Both the position numbers and the translations under genes were made by a program. Positions 1 to 9,931 of a stretch of 64,000 bases of DNA are shown piece by piece. Under the pieces are notes generated by a model. The model made no database searches. It was not told the DNA's origin and saw only the letters and a list, made by a program, of their open reading frames with translations. The first letter of the stretch is position 1. The number at the start of each line of letters is the position of its first letter. This DNA comes from DAIOEK01 sp963721445. GTDB taxonomy: Bacteria; Chloroflexota; Anaerolineae; Anaerolineales; Anaerolineaceae. The stretch covers positions 558,001 to 622,000 of the forward strand of contig CAVRIZ010000008.1 of assembly GCA_963721445.1 (NCBI GenBank). The letters are read 5' to 3'.

Positions 1-2
1 TG

Positions 3-1076
3 ATCAACATTAGCTTGGGCCTGGTTGTAACGCTTCTCGCTGAGTTGATACCTGAGACGATCCTCGGTCTTTATACCAGGGATCAGGCGGTCATCGCAGC
101 CGGAGCACCTTATTTACGCATTTACGCGATAGGCTATGTTTTTCTGGGCATTACTCAGGCACTCTACTTTACCCTTCGCAGTACCCAGAATGTAAAAATC
201 CCCATGTTTGTGAATAGTCTCGCATTAGTCGTAAATACCTGCCTGGGTTATATCCTGATTTTCGGAAAGCTTGGGGTTACACCCATGGGAATTGAAGGTG
301 CAGCGATTGCCAATGCGACTGCCCGAATAATGGAGTTTATTGCCTTATTCGTGATCCTGATCTGGTCAAAATCATTCATCTTTCGAGACTATAAAACAAT
401 ATTTTCGATCCGTAAGGAATTTGTCTTGCGATTTCTGAAATATGCCGCTCCGGTCGCTTTGAACGAATTGCTATGGTCAGTCGGGTTTTCCACCTACAAT
501 TCTATCTATGCGCATATCGGGACCGAAGCTGCTGCCGCCACCAATATCGCATTCAGTCTAGAAAATTTGTTTTTCGTCCCCTTTCTTGGTCTGGGAAATG
601 CCTGTGCCATTCTGATCGGTAATCAGATCGGCGCAGAAGACCAGGAAAAAGCCTATCATTCCGCCTCGCGGTCCTTGGGCTTGACGATTATCACCGGAAT
701 CGGCATGGGTTTGATCATGTTCCTCGCAAAGGATTGGATTCTTCAAATCTATCACATCAGCACCATTACTCGCGACTATGCATCACTTGTGATCACATGG
801 TTATCGGTCGTTTTGATCGCCAAATCGTGGAATATGGTGGTTCTCATTGGTATTCTTCGAGCCGGTGGCGATACCAGGTTTGCCCTTGGCCTGGAATTAG
901 CTACCATGTGGTTGTATGGTGTACCCGCAGCATGGATTAGTGCCAATGTTTTCCATCTTCCGGTTTATTGGGTCGTACCAATTGTTCTGGTCGAGGAACT
1001 ACTCAAAGCAGTCATTTCCTTTATACGCTTTCGTTCAAAAAAGTGGATTCACCGCTTATCTCATTCTGCAGTGTAG
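3..1076 (+). CDS. MATE family efflux transporter (5' truncated)
   Basis: C-terminal part of a MATE (multidrug and toxic compound extrusion) antiporter of the inner membrane, which exports drugs or metabolites against a Na+ or H+ gradient. The frame is open to the left edge, so the true start is outside; about 100 of the usual ~450 residues are missing, and the TTG at 15 is only the first possible start codon. The visible part has about nine hydrophobic segments. It includes the family-typical stretch GIEGAAIANATARI and the second-bundle start FLKYAAPVALNELLWS. The substrate cannot be predicted. It ends convergent with the DUF2807 gene. Confidence 0.9.
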   Translation: MNISLGLVVTLLAELIPETILGLYTRDQAVIAAGAPYLRIYAIGYVFLGITQALYFTLRSTQNVKIPMFVNSLALVVNTCLGYILIFGKLGVTPMGIEGAAIANATARIMEFIALFVILIWSKSFIFRDYKTIFSIRKEFVLRFLKYAAPVALNELLWSVGFSTYNSIYAHIGTEAAAATNIAFSLENLFFVPFLGLGNACAILIGNQIGAEDQEKAYHSASRSLGLTIITGIGMGLIMFLAKDWILQIYHISTITRDYASLVITWLSVVLIAKSWNMVVLIGILRAGGDTRFALGLELATMWLYGVPAAWISANVFHLPVYWVVPIVLVEELLKAVISFIRFRSKKWIHRLSHSAV

Positions 1077-1081
1077 TTTAG

Positions 1082-1116
1082 AAAAAAAATAACGAGTGCA
1101 TTTGCGCACTCGTTAT
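1082..1116 (-). terminator. Rho-independent terminator of the DUF2807 gene
   Basis: An 11-bp perfect stem (1089-1099 with 1106-1116, arms ATAACGAGTGC/GCACTCGTTAT, 6-base loop) is followed on the minus strand by a run of eight T (plus-strand A run 1082-1089). It lies between the convergent MATE and DUF2807 genes. The plus-strand side has no T run, so it mainly serves the minus-strand gene. Confidence 0.8.
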
Positions 1117-1138
1117 CGAAACGCACCTGAATGGACTT

Positions 1139-1870
1139 TTATTTTTCGCCCATTGCTTTTATATCCGCTGAACCAGAAACATCCTGTGTCAACTTCGGGG
1201 TCCCATAATACGTCACGTCAGATGATCCCGATAGGCTCAGATGTAGATCTTCGTGGACCCAAACTTTCATATTTGAGGATCCTGACGCATTCAATATCGC
1301 AATGTTAGATTCCAAATCACGCGCATCAAACGTACTGGAACCGGAAAGATCGAATTTTTGTTCAACCACTTTACCGGCTAACACTAGCTTTGTCGCACCG
1401 CTCAGGTTTCCGGATAATTGATCTGCTGTGAGATCGTCGATCATGACACTACCTGCACCGCTGATGTTAATGCTTAGGTCAGTCGTCGATAAGGAAGCCA
1501 TATTTACATTCACTGCGCCAGAAGTATCGATCGATGACAGATCCTTCACTCGAACTTCGTACTTTATCGGTCGGGTAGGTTGAAAAGAATGTAAGACCCC
1601 ATCGTCTTTAAATCCAATATGCAGTACGCCATTTATTACTTCAGTTTTTAGATAAGGCAGCAGATTATCTTCCATTTCAATTGTGACACCTTCCTGCTCG
1701 CCTTGGATGAACACAGCTTCGCCGCTCCCAGAGACATCTACACCCTGGAAACCACTCACCTGTCGTTCTTCGGTAGCGACCTTTCCAGATCCGCGCACAA
1801 AATTTCCATTGATGGATACACATCCACTCAATAGGAACAGGGCTGTTAATCCGATCAGCAATTGTTTCAT
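1139..1870 (-). CDS. DUF2807 (GIN domain) lipoprotein
   Basis: Exported lipoprotein of 243 residues. The N-terminus is a lipoprotein signal peptide with lipobox LLSGC, so Cys17 would be the lipidated residue. The rest is a right-handed beta-helix-like array: short segments of the type VSGSG, TSGAV, ISGAG, LSGAT, LSGSS, ASGSS, LSGSS and VSGSA recur about every 20 residues, as in the DUF2807 'putative auto-transporter adhesin head GIN' family. The function of this family is not established; a surface or stress-related role is inferred. A purine-rich ribosome site (AAGGAGTAAGG) precedes the ATG at 1870. It appears monocistronic, with its own terminator. Confidence 0.85.
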   Translation of the reverse strand: MKQLLIGLTALFLLSGCVSINGNFVRGSGKVATEERQVSGFQGVDVSGSGEAVFIQGEQEGVTIEMEDNLLPYLKTEVINGVLHIGFKDDGVLHSFQPTRPIKYEVRVKDLSSIDTSGAVNVNMASLSTTDLSINISGAGSVMIDDLTADQLSGNLSGATKLVLAGKVVEQKFDLSGSSTFDARDLESNIAILNASGSSNMKVWVHEDLHLSLSGSSDVTYYGTPKLTQDVSGSADIKAMGEK

Positions 1871-2010
1871 TTCCTTACTCCTTCAAATCATCCATAATAT
1901 TGTCCTACATCACATACGCCTTAACAAGCTCAAAGTTGCAGAATGAATTTTGTCATTTTCTTGGCGAGAAGACCGTTCCGGTAATTCTAAATACATAATG
2001 CCATTCTTAC

Positions 2011-2041
2011 AAAAGTAAGCCTCCCTTATTGAGAAGCTTAC
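2011..2041 (-). terminator. Possible terminator downstream of the amidohydrolase
   Basis: On the minus strand GTAAGC ... GCTTAC (2015-2020 with 2036-2041, plus inner CTC/GAG pairs) is followed by TTTTG. The stem is imperfect and the T run short, so this is a weak call. It lies 40 bases after the amidohydrolase stop. Confidence 0.45.
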
Positions 2042-2082
2042 CATTGGATCATATTCGAATGATTCGGAATACCGATAACAAT

Positions 2083-3120
2083 CTAAGAGTGTAGGCGTAA
2101 TGCTTTCTGTGCATTATCAAAATAGATTTTTTTCAGCACATCATCGGGCAGGTAAATACCATAAATAAACCATCTACCCTGGGTTGGAATGATTCCTGAG
2201 GAATAATTGAAATATTCATCGTCGGTTTCTAAAAACCGATAGGTAGTCTGGTAAGCAAATTTTTCCAAACCTTGATCCAACCCGAATAGAATTCTATCTG
2301 CATAATGAACCATAAATTTTCTGGTGGTATACGGTTGTCGTCCCAATTCACCGATACGGCCGGATATATCGACATACAGATTTGGGCAGCGATCCAACAT
2401 TTTGCCAACCCACCGCAGATTTTCCGCATAACCCGCCATGTGAGCGCCAATAAATGTAGTCCCAGGATGTCCTTCTACCAATCTGCCAAAACCTTCCAGC
2501 AAAGAATCAAACTTTGGGTAAGGTGGACTTGGAAAGTGCCATTCGGGATGAGCCGATAATTCTTCAAATCGTTCATTCTGTCCATCCAGTGGCTCAAAAA
2601 AGGCGGCTGGATCAGCAGTATGCATCATCACTGGGATATCAAGGTCCTCAGCTGTTTTCCAAATGATGTCCAGCCTGGGATCATCAACCGGAACCAACAT
2701 GTTTGATTGGTCTCTCACATGCAAACCAAAATTCTTCCAAACCTTTAACCCATCCGCTCCCCACCCTATCTTGAGTTTGAGTTGTCTCGCCGCCCACTCT
2801 GGGAACTTATGACCCAACTCGCCCCATCGCTCCCAATCAATCCCACAAAAAACGCGAAATGTTTCGGGGGCTTTTTGTTTCAGTTTGTTCAGATGATTCT
2901 GAAGAATTTTATCTCCCCATGCGCCATCAAGGTCCACAAAAACCCGGACATTTACCTCATCCAAGATTGCAAGTAATTGCGCGATAGGTTTATGAATCCA
3001 GCCTCCTCCAAAATCATCGTCCAGGTGGTTATGTGCGTCGATGACAGGAAATCTAGCCTTTTTGATCAGTGTATTTTTGGTTTGTAAATTGGGTAATGGA
3101 TGATATTCTTCCAGATTCAT
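2083..3120 (-). CDS. Amidohydrolase family metal-dependent hydrolase
   Basis: Protein of 345 residues of the amidohydrolase-2 type (TIM-barrel metal hydrolases that act on C-N or C-C bonds, including decarboxylases). Visible ligand motifs are DAHNHLD near residue 30 (HxH of strand 1), MMHTADPAAFF near 165 (His of the strand 5/6 region), FIGAHMAGY (conserved His) and LFGLDQG near 285 (the catalytic Asp after the barrel). No signal peptide is present, so it should be cytoplasmic. GAGGTGAG lies just before the ATG. The substrate cannot be told from sequence; it stands alone between its promoter and a weak terminator. Confidence 0.85.
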   Translation of the reverse strand: MNLEEYHPLPNLQTKNTLIKKARFPVIDAHNHLDDDFGGGWIHKPIAQLLAILDEVNVRVFVDLDGAWGDKILQNHLNKLKQKAPETFRVFCGIDWERWGELGHKFPEWAARQLKLKIGWGADGLKVWKNFGLHVRDQSNMLVPVDDPRLDIIWKTAEDLDIPVMMHTADPAAFFEPLDGQNERFEELSAHPEWHFPSPPYPKFDSLLEGFGRLVEGHPGTTFIGAHMAGYAENLRWVGKMLDRCPNLYVDISGRIGELGRQPYTTRKFMVHYADRILFGLDQGLEKFAYQTTYRFLETDDEYFNYSSGIIPTQGRWFIYGIYLPDDVLKKIYFDNAQKALRLHS

Positions 3121-3149
3121 CTCTCACCTCAAATAAAATGGGTACACAA

Positions 3150-3178
3150 AGAATACATTTATTTATGCAGGGAAGCAA
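3150..3178 (-). promoter_or_regulatory. Sigma-70-type promoter of the amidohydrolase
   Basis: On the minus strand TTGCTT (3173-3178), a 17-base spacer, then TATTCT (3150-3155). The expected transcript start gives a leader of about 20-25 bases that contains the GAGGTGAG ribosome site. Confidence 0.55.
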
Positions 3179-3235
3179 GCGAATTCCATGCTGTCCAACA
3201 ATAAATATATATAAGGGGTATGGAGGAGAAGACGA

Positions 3236-6029
3236 TTAATGCAGAGGGCCAGTGTTCGGTTGGACAGAGAATGCATGCCATAAGAATCCAACGATCCAAC
3301 CCAATCCCATAAAGAGTAAAATTCCAAAGATTAAACCCGCAGTGCCGGCAGTATGCAGCCAGATCAATCCTCCGGGGAGGTCCAGGACAATGTAGAGATA
3401 GCAAGACAATCCTGCCAGAATTGTACATAGTCCCCATCGGATACCCCAGCGAAGCGAATAGACTCGATTTCCAATGAAGTAAGCGATAAATGATCCCCCG
3501 AGTATCGTTACGATCGCCAACAACCAAACGAGAAAACCTGGCTTTGTTACAAGGCTGGATGATGCAGGAACATCTGTGGGTGTCAAGGTTGGAGCAACCG
3601 TAACTGTCGGTTGCTCAGTAACATTCGGAAGTGGAGATGGTTCCATCGCAACCACGAAGGCACCGGCATCTTCCGGTACGTCCAGTTGTAGGATTGCAGA
3701 TGTTATCGCCGGTTCAGAGATTGCATGAATTTGCATCAATCCCTTACTTGTGATTTTGTAGGTAGCGCGGGCTATTCCGGTAGTAGTGACTGATTCGATT
3801 TGTTGGGCAGCGGATACATCATTGCTGTTATTGATAATAAACCGAACAACGGTTCCGTCAGGAACTGCTCTTCCATTATGATCCACGATCACACCGGTTT
3901 TGATCGGAAGCGTATCCCCGATCTTATATTCAGGTGGTCCGACGGGCGTGAGCGTGGATAAGATTATCCCGGAAGGAGTAGGAAGGGGGATTTCGGGCAA
4001 GTCCAGCATTAATGGAATGATCTGTGCGGGATCAGGGGAGGTGGCAGTGATCAAATCATAACCAACACCAGGGATGGATACCGGTGAAGCGCCTCTTGGC
4101 GAAAGCTCCTGGAAAAGAATGGAACGCGCAACGGTGACACAGGCGGTTAGTTTACAATATATCCCGTAATAGGCTGTCACTTTTGATAGGTCAGTCGAAT
4201 CAAGATAATAGGGAGCATTGAACGCGAATAAGACAACTTTTTTATTGCGAAGTAATTCTGATTTTTCACTAAGCATTCTTTTAAAAGCAGCTGAGGATGG
4301 TCGGTTTGTATCCAGATCCAATGTACCGATCACAATCCAATTCGCAAGGCGAATATCTTGTTCCAGGTTGGGTGGGACATTCACCTGGTTGAGCCAATCA
4401 AGCACGTTTTGAAAAGAATAGGATGATAACCTTTCATCTACCACTTGATTGCCGGAATTAGGACCGTATGCTTCGAGGATCGATTTTTCCAGAGAGTCGG
4501 CGGCTAATTCGATCGTTTCCGGGCAAGTAGAGCACTGTCGTACTTTTTTACTATCAATCAAAAATAAAATGCGTTCACGCCTGTCTGGTGGATCAGGCAA
4601 TACATTGGAAAGTTCCGCCAGGGTCGGATTAATCAAGGTGGCCGCATCCTGGGCAATCGTGTAATCCAAACCAGAATTAGACCCAATCTCTGATAAAGAA
4701 TTCGGATCTGTCTTGACTTGATCGAGTTTAAAGGTTGGGTACAGTTTGTATTTGAGCGTCAAGATCCTCAGTACAGATTGGTTTATTCGGTCTGCAAAAG
4801 CAGGATCCAGGGTATAGCGCTGCGTGAAGAATTCCAGAGTGCTCTTGATAAGATTCGTATGAACTAACATCGCCGGTACCTGCGAAATTATCCACATAAA
4901 GCAGATCGCTCCCGGCCAGGAAGGCCGAGCGGGCGGTTTGTTTGGCATCAAAATTCTGAAGGGTAGGGTCGGTAAAACGGCGAAGTGCCAGACTTCCCAG
5001 GTTGTCGCTCATCATAAGTCCGCCGTTATCCCGCCAGGAGGTAAACTCAGGCAAGGCAACAATTTGAGAAAGAGCGGAAGGATCGAGACTAACCGGTTTC
5101 GTTGTTGCGCGGATATTCCCCTGGAAGCCTTGGTAGCGGATGTGCGATACCATAAGTCCATCGGTGTTGCTGTTTGCTTCCAGGTTTTGTGTAACTGCAA
5201 AGAATGGAGCCAATTCGATCTGCTTCAATTGTTCGAGGGATTTCCGAACTGTTGCTACTTCCGCTTCGAGTGGTCGGTCGGCAGCGCCCCTGCCTGGAAA
5301 GTTCTTGCCAAATACAGCAACCCGATTCTGACTACCACTGTGAATACCGGAGATAAAGGATTTCCCCATCTCTCCGACCCAGAAAGGATCTCCCCCAAAG
5401 GAACGTACTCCCAGATCGTCTCCACCTTCTTGAAGAGGCATATCCAATACATCAAGGGAGGGACCAACCAACAGGTTTACTCCCAACCTTGATAAGTCCG
5501 CTCCCAATGCGGAACCAGCATTCAACGCGTCTTCTGTTTTCCAGGTGGCTCCAATCGTCATCTGGTTCGGCAAAGGTGTCAGACCAGATAATATTTGATC
5601 GGTTGGTGTACCATCTCCATCCTGAGACATCCCAATGAAGAGTGGAATATATTGTACAGAACGATTTCCGTCAATGGAGGAATTCCAACGAATATCCTGC
5701 AAATTTGAGATCATCTCATGCGCGGTCTGGATAGTGTCTTCAGGACCGGAAAAATTATCTTTATCCGAACGTAGGATCACCCCACCCACGTGTTGGTTCA
5801 CGATTAATTTGTAGATATCTGTTTCTTCAGAAAGATTGCGACCCAGGAAAGTCACCACAAAAAGCTGACCAATTTTCTCAGCGGGTGTCATGGTTGCAAG
5901 TAAGGCAACCGCTTTCGCGTTGGGATCATCACCCTGGATGGATTGCCGGGCTGCAGCTGGACTGGACGACGAAAACAAAGCTGCCAGAATTGCAGCTATT
6001 AAGCTCCAGGAAAGTATCCTGGTTCGCAT
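3236..6029 (-). CDS. GH3-like exported protein with C-terminal membrane domain (frameshifted)
   Basis: Glycoside hydrolase family 3 N-terminal (NagZ-like) barrel followed by a long C-terminal extension. The start at 6029 gives a signal peptide (MRTRILSWSLIAAILAALF, then AAARQ); an upstream in-frame start at 6110 would run into the preceding gene. The reading frame changes near 4856-4866: the first frame ends ...NFAGTGDV and the second resumes TNLIKSTLEFFTQRY, so one extra base is likely. The nucleophile loop MSDNLGSLA is present, but the usual KHFPGHGDT..DSH loop reads KNFPGRGAADR, so the acid/base His is missing. After the hydrolase part come an Ig-like module (about VDHNGRAVPDGTVVRF), a Thr/Pro linker and three membrane helices. 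Last gene of the AAA-GDPD-ilvA set. Confidence 0.8.
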
Positions 6030-6039
6030 ATTTTTGTAG

Positions 6040-7002
6040 TTATCTGTCCAGATATTTTTCACGATGTTTACTACATACCCGTTCATGGTCACTGGAATTA
6101 ATGTTGCCACCCGAGAAAACCAAAACGGATGGGGTATCTTTAATTTTACCAGAGAGAATCCCTGCGAGGGTCACGGCAGCCGATCCTTCTATTCGTTGTT
6201 GCATTGTATACCAGGCATATGCTATTGCCTTCGAGATCTCGTTCTCAGTTACCAGGATGATCTCATCAACAACTGACTTGACAATTGGAATCGTGATCGA
6301 ACGATCTTCCACCCTCCCTTCCAGACCGTCTGCCAATCCAAGGATTTCGTTTATCCCATCCTGGCTATTAGTGTAATACAGCCCATGCATATAAGGGGAA
6401 CCAGCAGCTTGTACGCCAATTATCCGCAAATTGGGATAGTTATGTTTTAAGACCAACCCGATCCCTGAGATCAAACCGCCTCCACTGACCGGCACAATAC
6501 ACCCCTTGATCCTATCCATTGGCACTTGTTCCATTAGCTCAAGCGCAATGGTCCCCTGTCCGGCGATCACCTGACCATCGTTATAGGGCGAGATCCAGGC
6601 AGCCTTCTGCCTGGAAGCAAATTCCTGTCCGCGACTTTCCGCCATCTCATACCCGCCACTGACTTTGATTATCTCAGCACCAAAGTTTCGCATCGCCACT
6701 ATTTTTATAGTGGCTGCATTCTCAGGTACGAAGATCGTCGCATGGGAATTTACCAACTTTGCAGCGACTGCCACCCCCTGACCATGATTTCCGGCAGAAG
6801 CGGCAACCAGACCATTCGACCGTTCCCAATCTTGAAGACTCAATACTTTATTGAGTGCACCCCTCAATTTGAACGATCCAGTCGTTTGTTGATTCTCCAG
6901 TTTGTAGAAATTACCATTTTTCGGGTCCGGTAAAACCGGTGTTGTCCGAACATGCGGAGATATCCGATCTCTTGCCTGGATAAACCATTCATACGGAATC
7001 AT
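6040..7002 (-). CDS. Threonine ammonia-lyase (catabolic type)
   Basis: PLP enzyme of fold type II, 320 residues, converting threonine (or serine) to 2-oxobutyrate (or pyruvate) and ammonia. The PLP lysine lies in TTGSFKLRGA (about residue 44), the substrate-binding loop is SAGNHGQG, and the PLP phosphate loop is PVSGGGLISG. There is no C-terminal ACT domain, so it resembles catabolic or feedback-insensitive TdcB-type enzymes more than biosynthetic IlvA. Serine/threonine racemases of the same fold cannot be ruled out. The ATG overlaps the GDPD stop by four bases (ATGA), which implies translational coupling. Confidence 0.85.
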   Translation of the reverse strand: MIPYEWFIQARDRISPHVRTTPVLPDPKNGNFYKLENQQTTGSFKLRGALNKVLSLQDWERSNGLVAASAGNHGQGVAVAAKLVNSHATIFVPENAATIKIVAMRNFGAEIIKVSGGYEMAESRGQEFASRQKAAWISPYNDGQVIAGQGTIALELMEQVPMDRIKGCIVPVSGGGLISGIGLVLKHNYPNLRIIGVQAAGSPYMHGLYYTNSQDGINEILGLADGLEGRVEDRSITIPIVKSVVDEIILVTENEISKAIAYAWYTMQQRIEGSAAVTLAGILSGKIKDTPSVLVFSGGNINSSDHERVCSKHREKYLDR

Positions 7003-7754
7003 GAGGTTTCTTCAAGAACACATAAGGCTAATTTGGGGTCGTCGGTAAAGATTCCATCCACGCCGTACTCAAACATACGCAGCATAGATTCCTCTGTGTT
7101 TACGGTCCAAACATTCACCCGTTTACCAATCCGGTGCTGTCGTTCTATGATTTCCGGGGTGATATCGGACATATGGGGATGTAGCGCTTCACAAGGTACC
7201 CAGAAATTTAAAGGGGAACGAAGAAACCATCCCCTCCGCCCAGGTAATGTCAATAAACCGATGGGGACTTCCGGGCACATCCCGCGAACTCTTATCAGAT
7301 TTCCGGGGTGGAAAGAAGAGAATAAAACGGATTCTTCGAGATGAAATTGTTTTACCAATGAAGCCACACGCGTCACGAGGTCGTCTTGCAGGGAGGCATA
7401 ATTGGTCAATTCGATATTTAAGATCACGGTATTACCAAACAAATCGAAAACTTCTCGCAAGGTTGGTATTTGTTCGCCACGGAATTTTGAATCAAATCTC
7501 TCGCCAGCATCCACTTTCCGAAGCTGGGACAGAGTAAATTGTCTTAAGTCTCCGTTCGCATTGGACGTACGATCGAGGGTCTGATCGTGGATTACGACCA
7601 CTTCCCCATCTCCAGTAAGTTTGACATCGAACTCTATTGCAGGTGCGCCCAGTTCAACTGCCAGCCGAAAAGACGAGAGGGTGTTTTCTGGTGCATAGGC
7701 AGAAGCGCCCCGATGTGCAAAAACCATCGGAGCTTTGAAATGGATTTCGGCCAT
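6999..7754 (-). CDS. ugpQ: Glycerophosphodiester phosphodiesterase
   Basis: GDPD-family TIM barrel, 251 residues, hydrolysing glycerophosphodiesters to glycerol-3-phosphate and an alcohol. The signature HRGASAYAPENTLSSF (His, Arg and Glu/Asn of the active site) is at residues 14-29, followed by IEFDVKLTGDGEVVVIHD (metal-binding Glu/Asp and second catalytic His) and the C-terminal VNVWTVNTEE and GVDGIFTDDP motifs. No signal peptide, so it is a cytoplasmic UgpQ-like form. The start is one base from the stop of the upstream AAA gene and the end overlaps the threonine lyase start. Confidence 0.9.
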   Translation of the reverse strand: MAEIHFKAPMVFAHRGASAYAPENTLSSFRLAVELGAPAIEFDVKLTGDGEVVVIHDQTLDRTSNANGDLRQFTLSQLRKVDAGERFDSKFRGEQIPTLREVFDLFGNTVILNIELTNYASLQDDLVTRVASLVKQFHLEESVLFSSFHPGNLIRVRGMCPEVPIGLLTLPGRRGWFLRSPLNFWVPCEALHPHMSDITPEIIERQHRIGKRVNVWTVNTEESMLRMFEYGVDGIFTDDPKLALCVLEETS

Positions 7755-9103
7755 TTATAATTCCACGAAATAGGACTCTGCCGCCCGGTCGATCAATTCC
7801 ACGCTCATGATCGGTTCTTTACCAAAGTAGCGGGCGAAGTCGATGATCTGATCGCAGAGGTCACGGGGATGGGAAGCGCGTAATCGCCTGTCTTTCTTGA
7901 TATACCATTCCTGGAGGAGATGTGCGAGACCCTGATCACTATAAGTGACCCCTTTGTTCGTGGCAACCAGTTTAAAAATCTCTCGGTAGTCTTCGTAGGA
8001 AGGATCGCCAATTTCAATTTTGTGACGCAGTCTTCGTAGAAAGGCTTCATCCACCAAATCCTTAGGAGGAAGGTTGGTGGAAAATACCACTAACACATCG
8101 AACGGGATCTCAATTTTCCTACCAGTGTGCAGAGTGAGGTAATCGATTCGGTTCTCCAGTGGCACAATCCAGCGATTCAAAAGATCGCGAGGACGAATTT
8201 GTTGGCGACCAAAATCATCGATCAGGAAAATGCCGCCATTCGCCTTCAGGTGGAAAGGAGCTTCATAGTATTTATGGACATCATCATAGACGAGGTCTAG
8301 GCCGGCGATGCTCAATTCGCCACCAACCACAATAAAGGGGCGACGAATCTTCACCCAGCGGGGGTCTCTTCTAACCCCTCGCAATGTTCCCGGTCCCTGA
8401 TAAGTTACAGCTTCCTCATCCGGAGCAAGCTGATGGTTGACCGTGTCATACAACTTCACTACTTGCCCATCAATATAAAGGGCATATGGAATGTAAATGC
8501 TCTGGCTGAGGATCTGGTTACCAATGGCACGGGCAATACTTGTCTTTCCATTTCCGGGAGGTCCGTACAAAAAGAGGGAAGTACCTGAATTTACCGCAGG
8601 TCCAATCCGTTGGAATGTTTTTTCGGACAATATCAACTGGCTGAGGATTTGACGCATGATCTTATCCGTCACCATGGTCCGTCCGCGGCTCTGCTTACGC
8701 TGCGATTCGTTATACATCTGGATCGGTACGGGCGCCGGTCCTGCATATTGGGATCGATCAAGCGCTTCACGAGCACGGGCGATCCCGGCGCTGGTGATCG
8801 CCCATTGATAAGCCCCTTCTCCAAGGCCAACCTGCGATGATTTTACTTCCAGTAATTTTTCTCTTTTAATATTTCAAGGAGTTGATCTACCACACCCACA
8901 TAGGGTAGCGCAATTTCCTCCGCCACTTTAAACCCGGTCAGATAGCCCTGGTAATAGAACACTTTAAGAATCAGATCCTGAACCCAAAGTGGTGAGAGGC
9001 CTGTATCTTCGATTTTCGTGATGGCGGGTGGAATAAACGGTGTGCTCACGTTTGGTCCGCCCGCGTGCGTATCTGATCCGGATTTATGCGGGATGGGATT
9101 CAT
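7755..9103 (-). CDS. AAA+ ATPase with N-terminal winged-helix domain (frameshifted)
   Basis: About 448 residues when one frame break is repaired. The N-terminal third (9103 to about 8720) looks like a winged-helix domain (LSPLWVQDLILKVFYYQG, then LPYVGVVDQLLEILKEK). The C-terminal part is an AAA+ domain with Walker A GPPGNGKTS, Walker B IFLIDDFG and sensor 1 VLVVFSTNL. At 8856-8860 the run of five T (A on the coding strand) should have six: adding one base joins ...LKEKKLLEVKSSQVGLGEGAYQ to the ATPase frame, and this segment reads as conserved protein. The start at 9103 has GGAGGA upstream. The function is unknown; a regulatory or remodelling ATPase is inferred. First gene of the minus-strand set. 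Confidence 0.8.
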
Positions 9104-9197
9104 GCAAAGATCCTCCAGCGAAATATGCTTAGACTGATATTATCTATCTATTCCCCTCCAAATTATAGCATGCCCTTTCTCACAGACAAACTTTTCC

Positions 9198-9226
9198 TTG
9201 CCCAATTTTTGACCCGACTTTATAAT
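9198..9226 (+). promoter_or_regulatory. Promoter giving a leaderless GT2 mRNA
   Basis: TTGCCC (9198-9203), 17-base spacer, perfect TATAAT (9221-9226). Only six bases separate the -10 box from the ATG at 9233, so the expected +1 is the A of the start codon. There is no ribosome site. Confidence 0.65.
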
Positions 9227-9232
9227 ACTCCT

Positions 9233-9913
9233 ATGCAAATATCAGTCGTTATTCCTGTCTATAATGAAATTCAAACAATTGATGAAATTATCAAGCGTGT
9301 GGAAGCGGTCCAGGTCGCCACGGAGATAGTCATCGTCGACGATGGATCCAGAGATGGTACCCGCGAATACTTAACCACCCTCGAAGATCCGATCGTGCGG
9401 GTAATTTTGCATGATAAAAACCAGGGCAAAGGTGCAGCTGTTCGCACAGGGATCCAAAGTGCCACTGGCGATGTCGTCATCATTCAAGACGCGGATCTGG
9501 AATATGATCCAAGGGAATACCCGGAGCTGCTCCGTCCGATCTATGAAGGGATCGCGGATGTAGTTTATGGATCCCGTTTTCTTGGAGGGGCAAGAAGACC
9601 GATCCTCTATTGGAATATGGTCGCCAATAAACTCCTGACATTTATAACCAATATTTTATATAACAACATTCTCTCAGACATGGAAACCGGGTATAAGGTA
9701 TTCAAAAGGGATATTATTAAAGACATCCCCCTTCGCTCACGGAAATTCGATTTCGAGCCTGAATTCACCGCTAAAATATTAAAGCGAAAAATTCGTATTT
9801 ACGAAGTTCCGATCAATTTTAATCCACGGGATTACAGTCAAGGTAAGAAAATACACATGAGCGATGCGTTCTATGCGGTATGGGCATTGCTCAAATATCG
9901 TTTTGTCGATTAA
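9233..9913 (+). CDS. Family 2 glycosyltransferase (dolichol-phosphate mannosyltransferase-like)
   Basis: GT-A fold glycosyltransferase of 226 residues. The start MQISVVIPVYNE is chosen because the nucleotide-binding motif begins there and a promoter lies directly before it; the longer upstream reading adds 49 residues unlike the family. Motifs are VIVDDGSRDGT (UDP or GDP binding), GKGAAVRTG, IIQDADLEYDP (DXD metal site), YGSRFLGG and METGYKVF. It has no membrane helices, unlike full-length DPM/GtrB proteins, so it is probably a soluble or peripheral enzyme that makes a polyprenyl-phosphate sugar or a glycan. It ends convergent with recJ. Confidence 0.85.
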   Translation: MQISVVIPVYNEIQTIDEIIKRVEAVQVATEIVIVDDGSRDGTREYLTTLEDPIVRVILHDKNQGKGAAVRTGIQSATGDVVIIQDADLEYDPREYPELLRPIYEGIADVVYGSRFLGGARRPILYWNMVANKLLTFITNILYNNILSDMETGYKVFKRDIIKDIPLRSRKFDFEPEFTAKILKRKIRIYEVPINFNPRDYSQGKKIHMSDAFYAVWALLKYRFVD

Positions 9914-9931
9914 ATAAAGAACAAAAATCAC

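Noticed and set aside
4938..5492. 184-codon plus-strand frame inside the GH3-like gene
   Set aside because: Shadow frame; the minus frame has clear GH3 motifs over the same bases.
9209..9214. TTGACC close to the TATAAT of the GT2 gene
   Set aside because: Only 6 bases separate the two boxes; TTGCCC at 9198 has the correct 17-base spacing.
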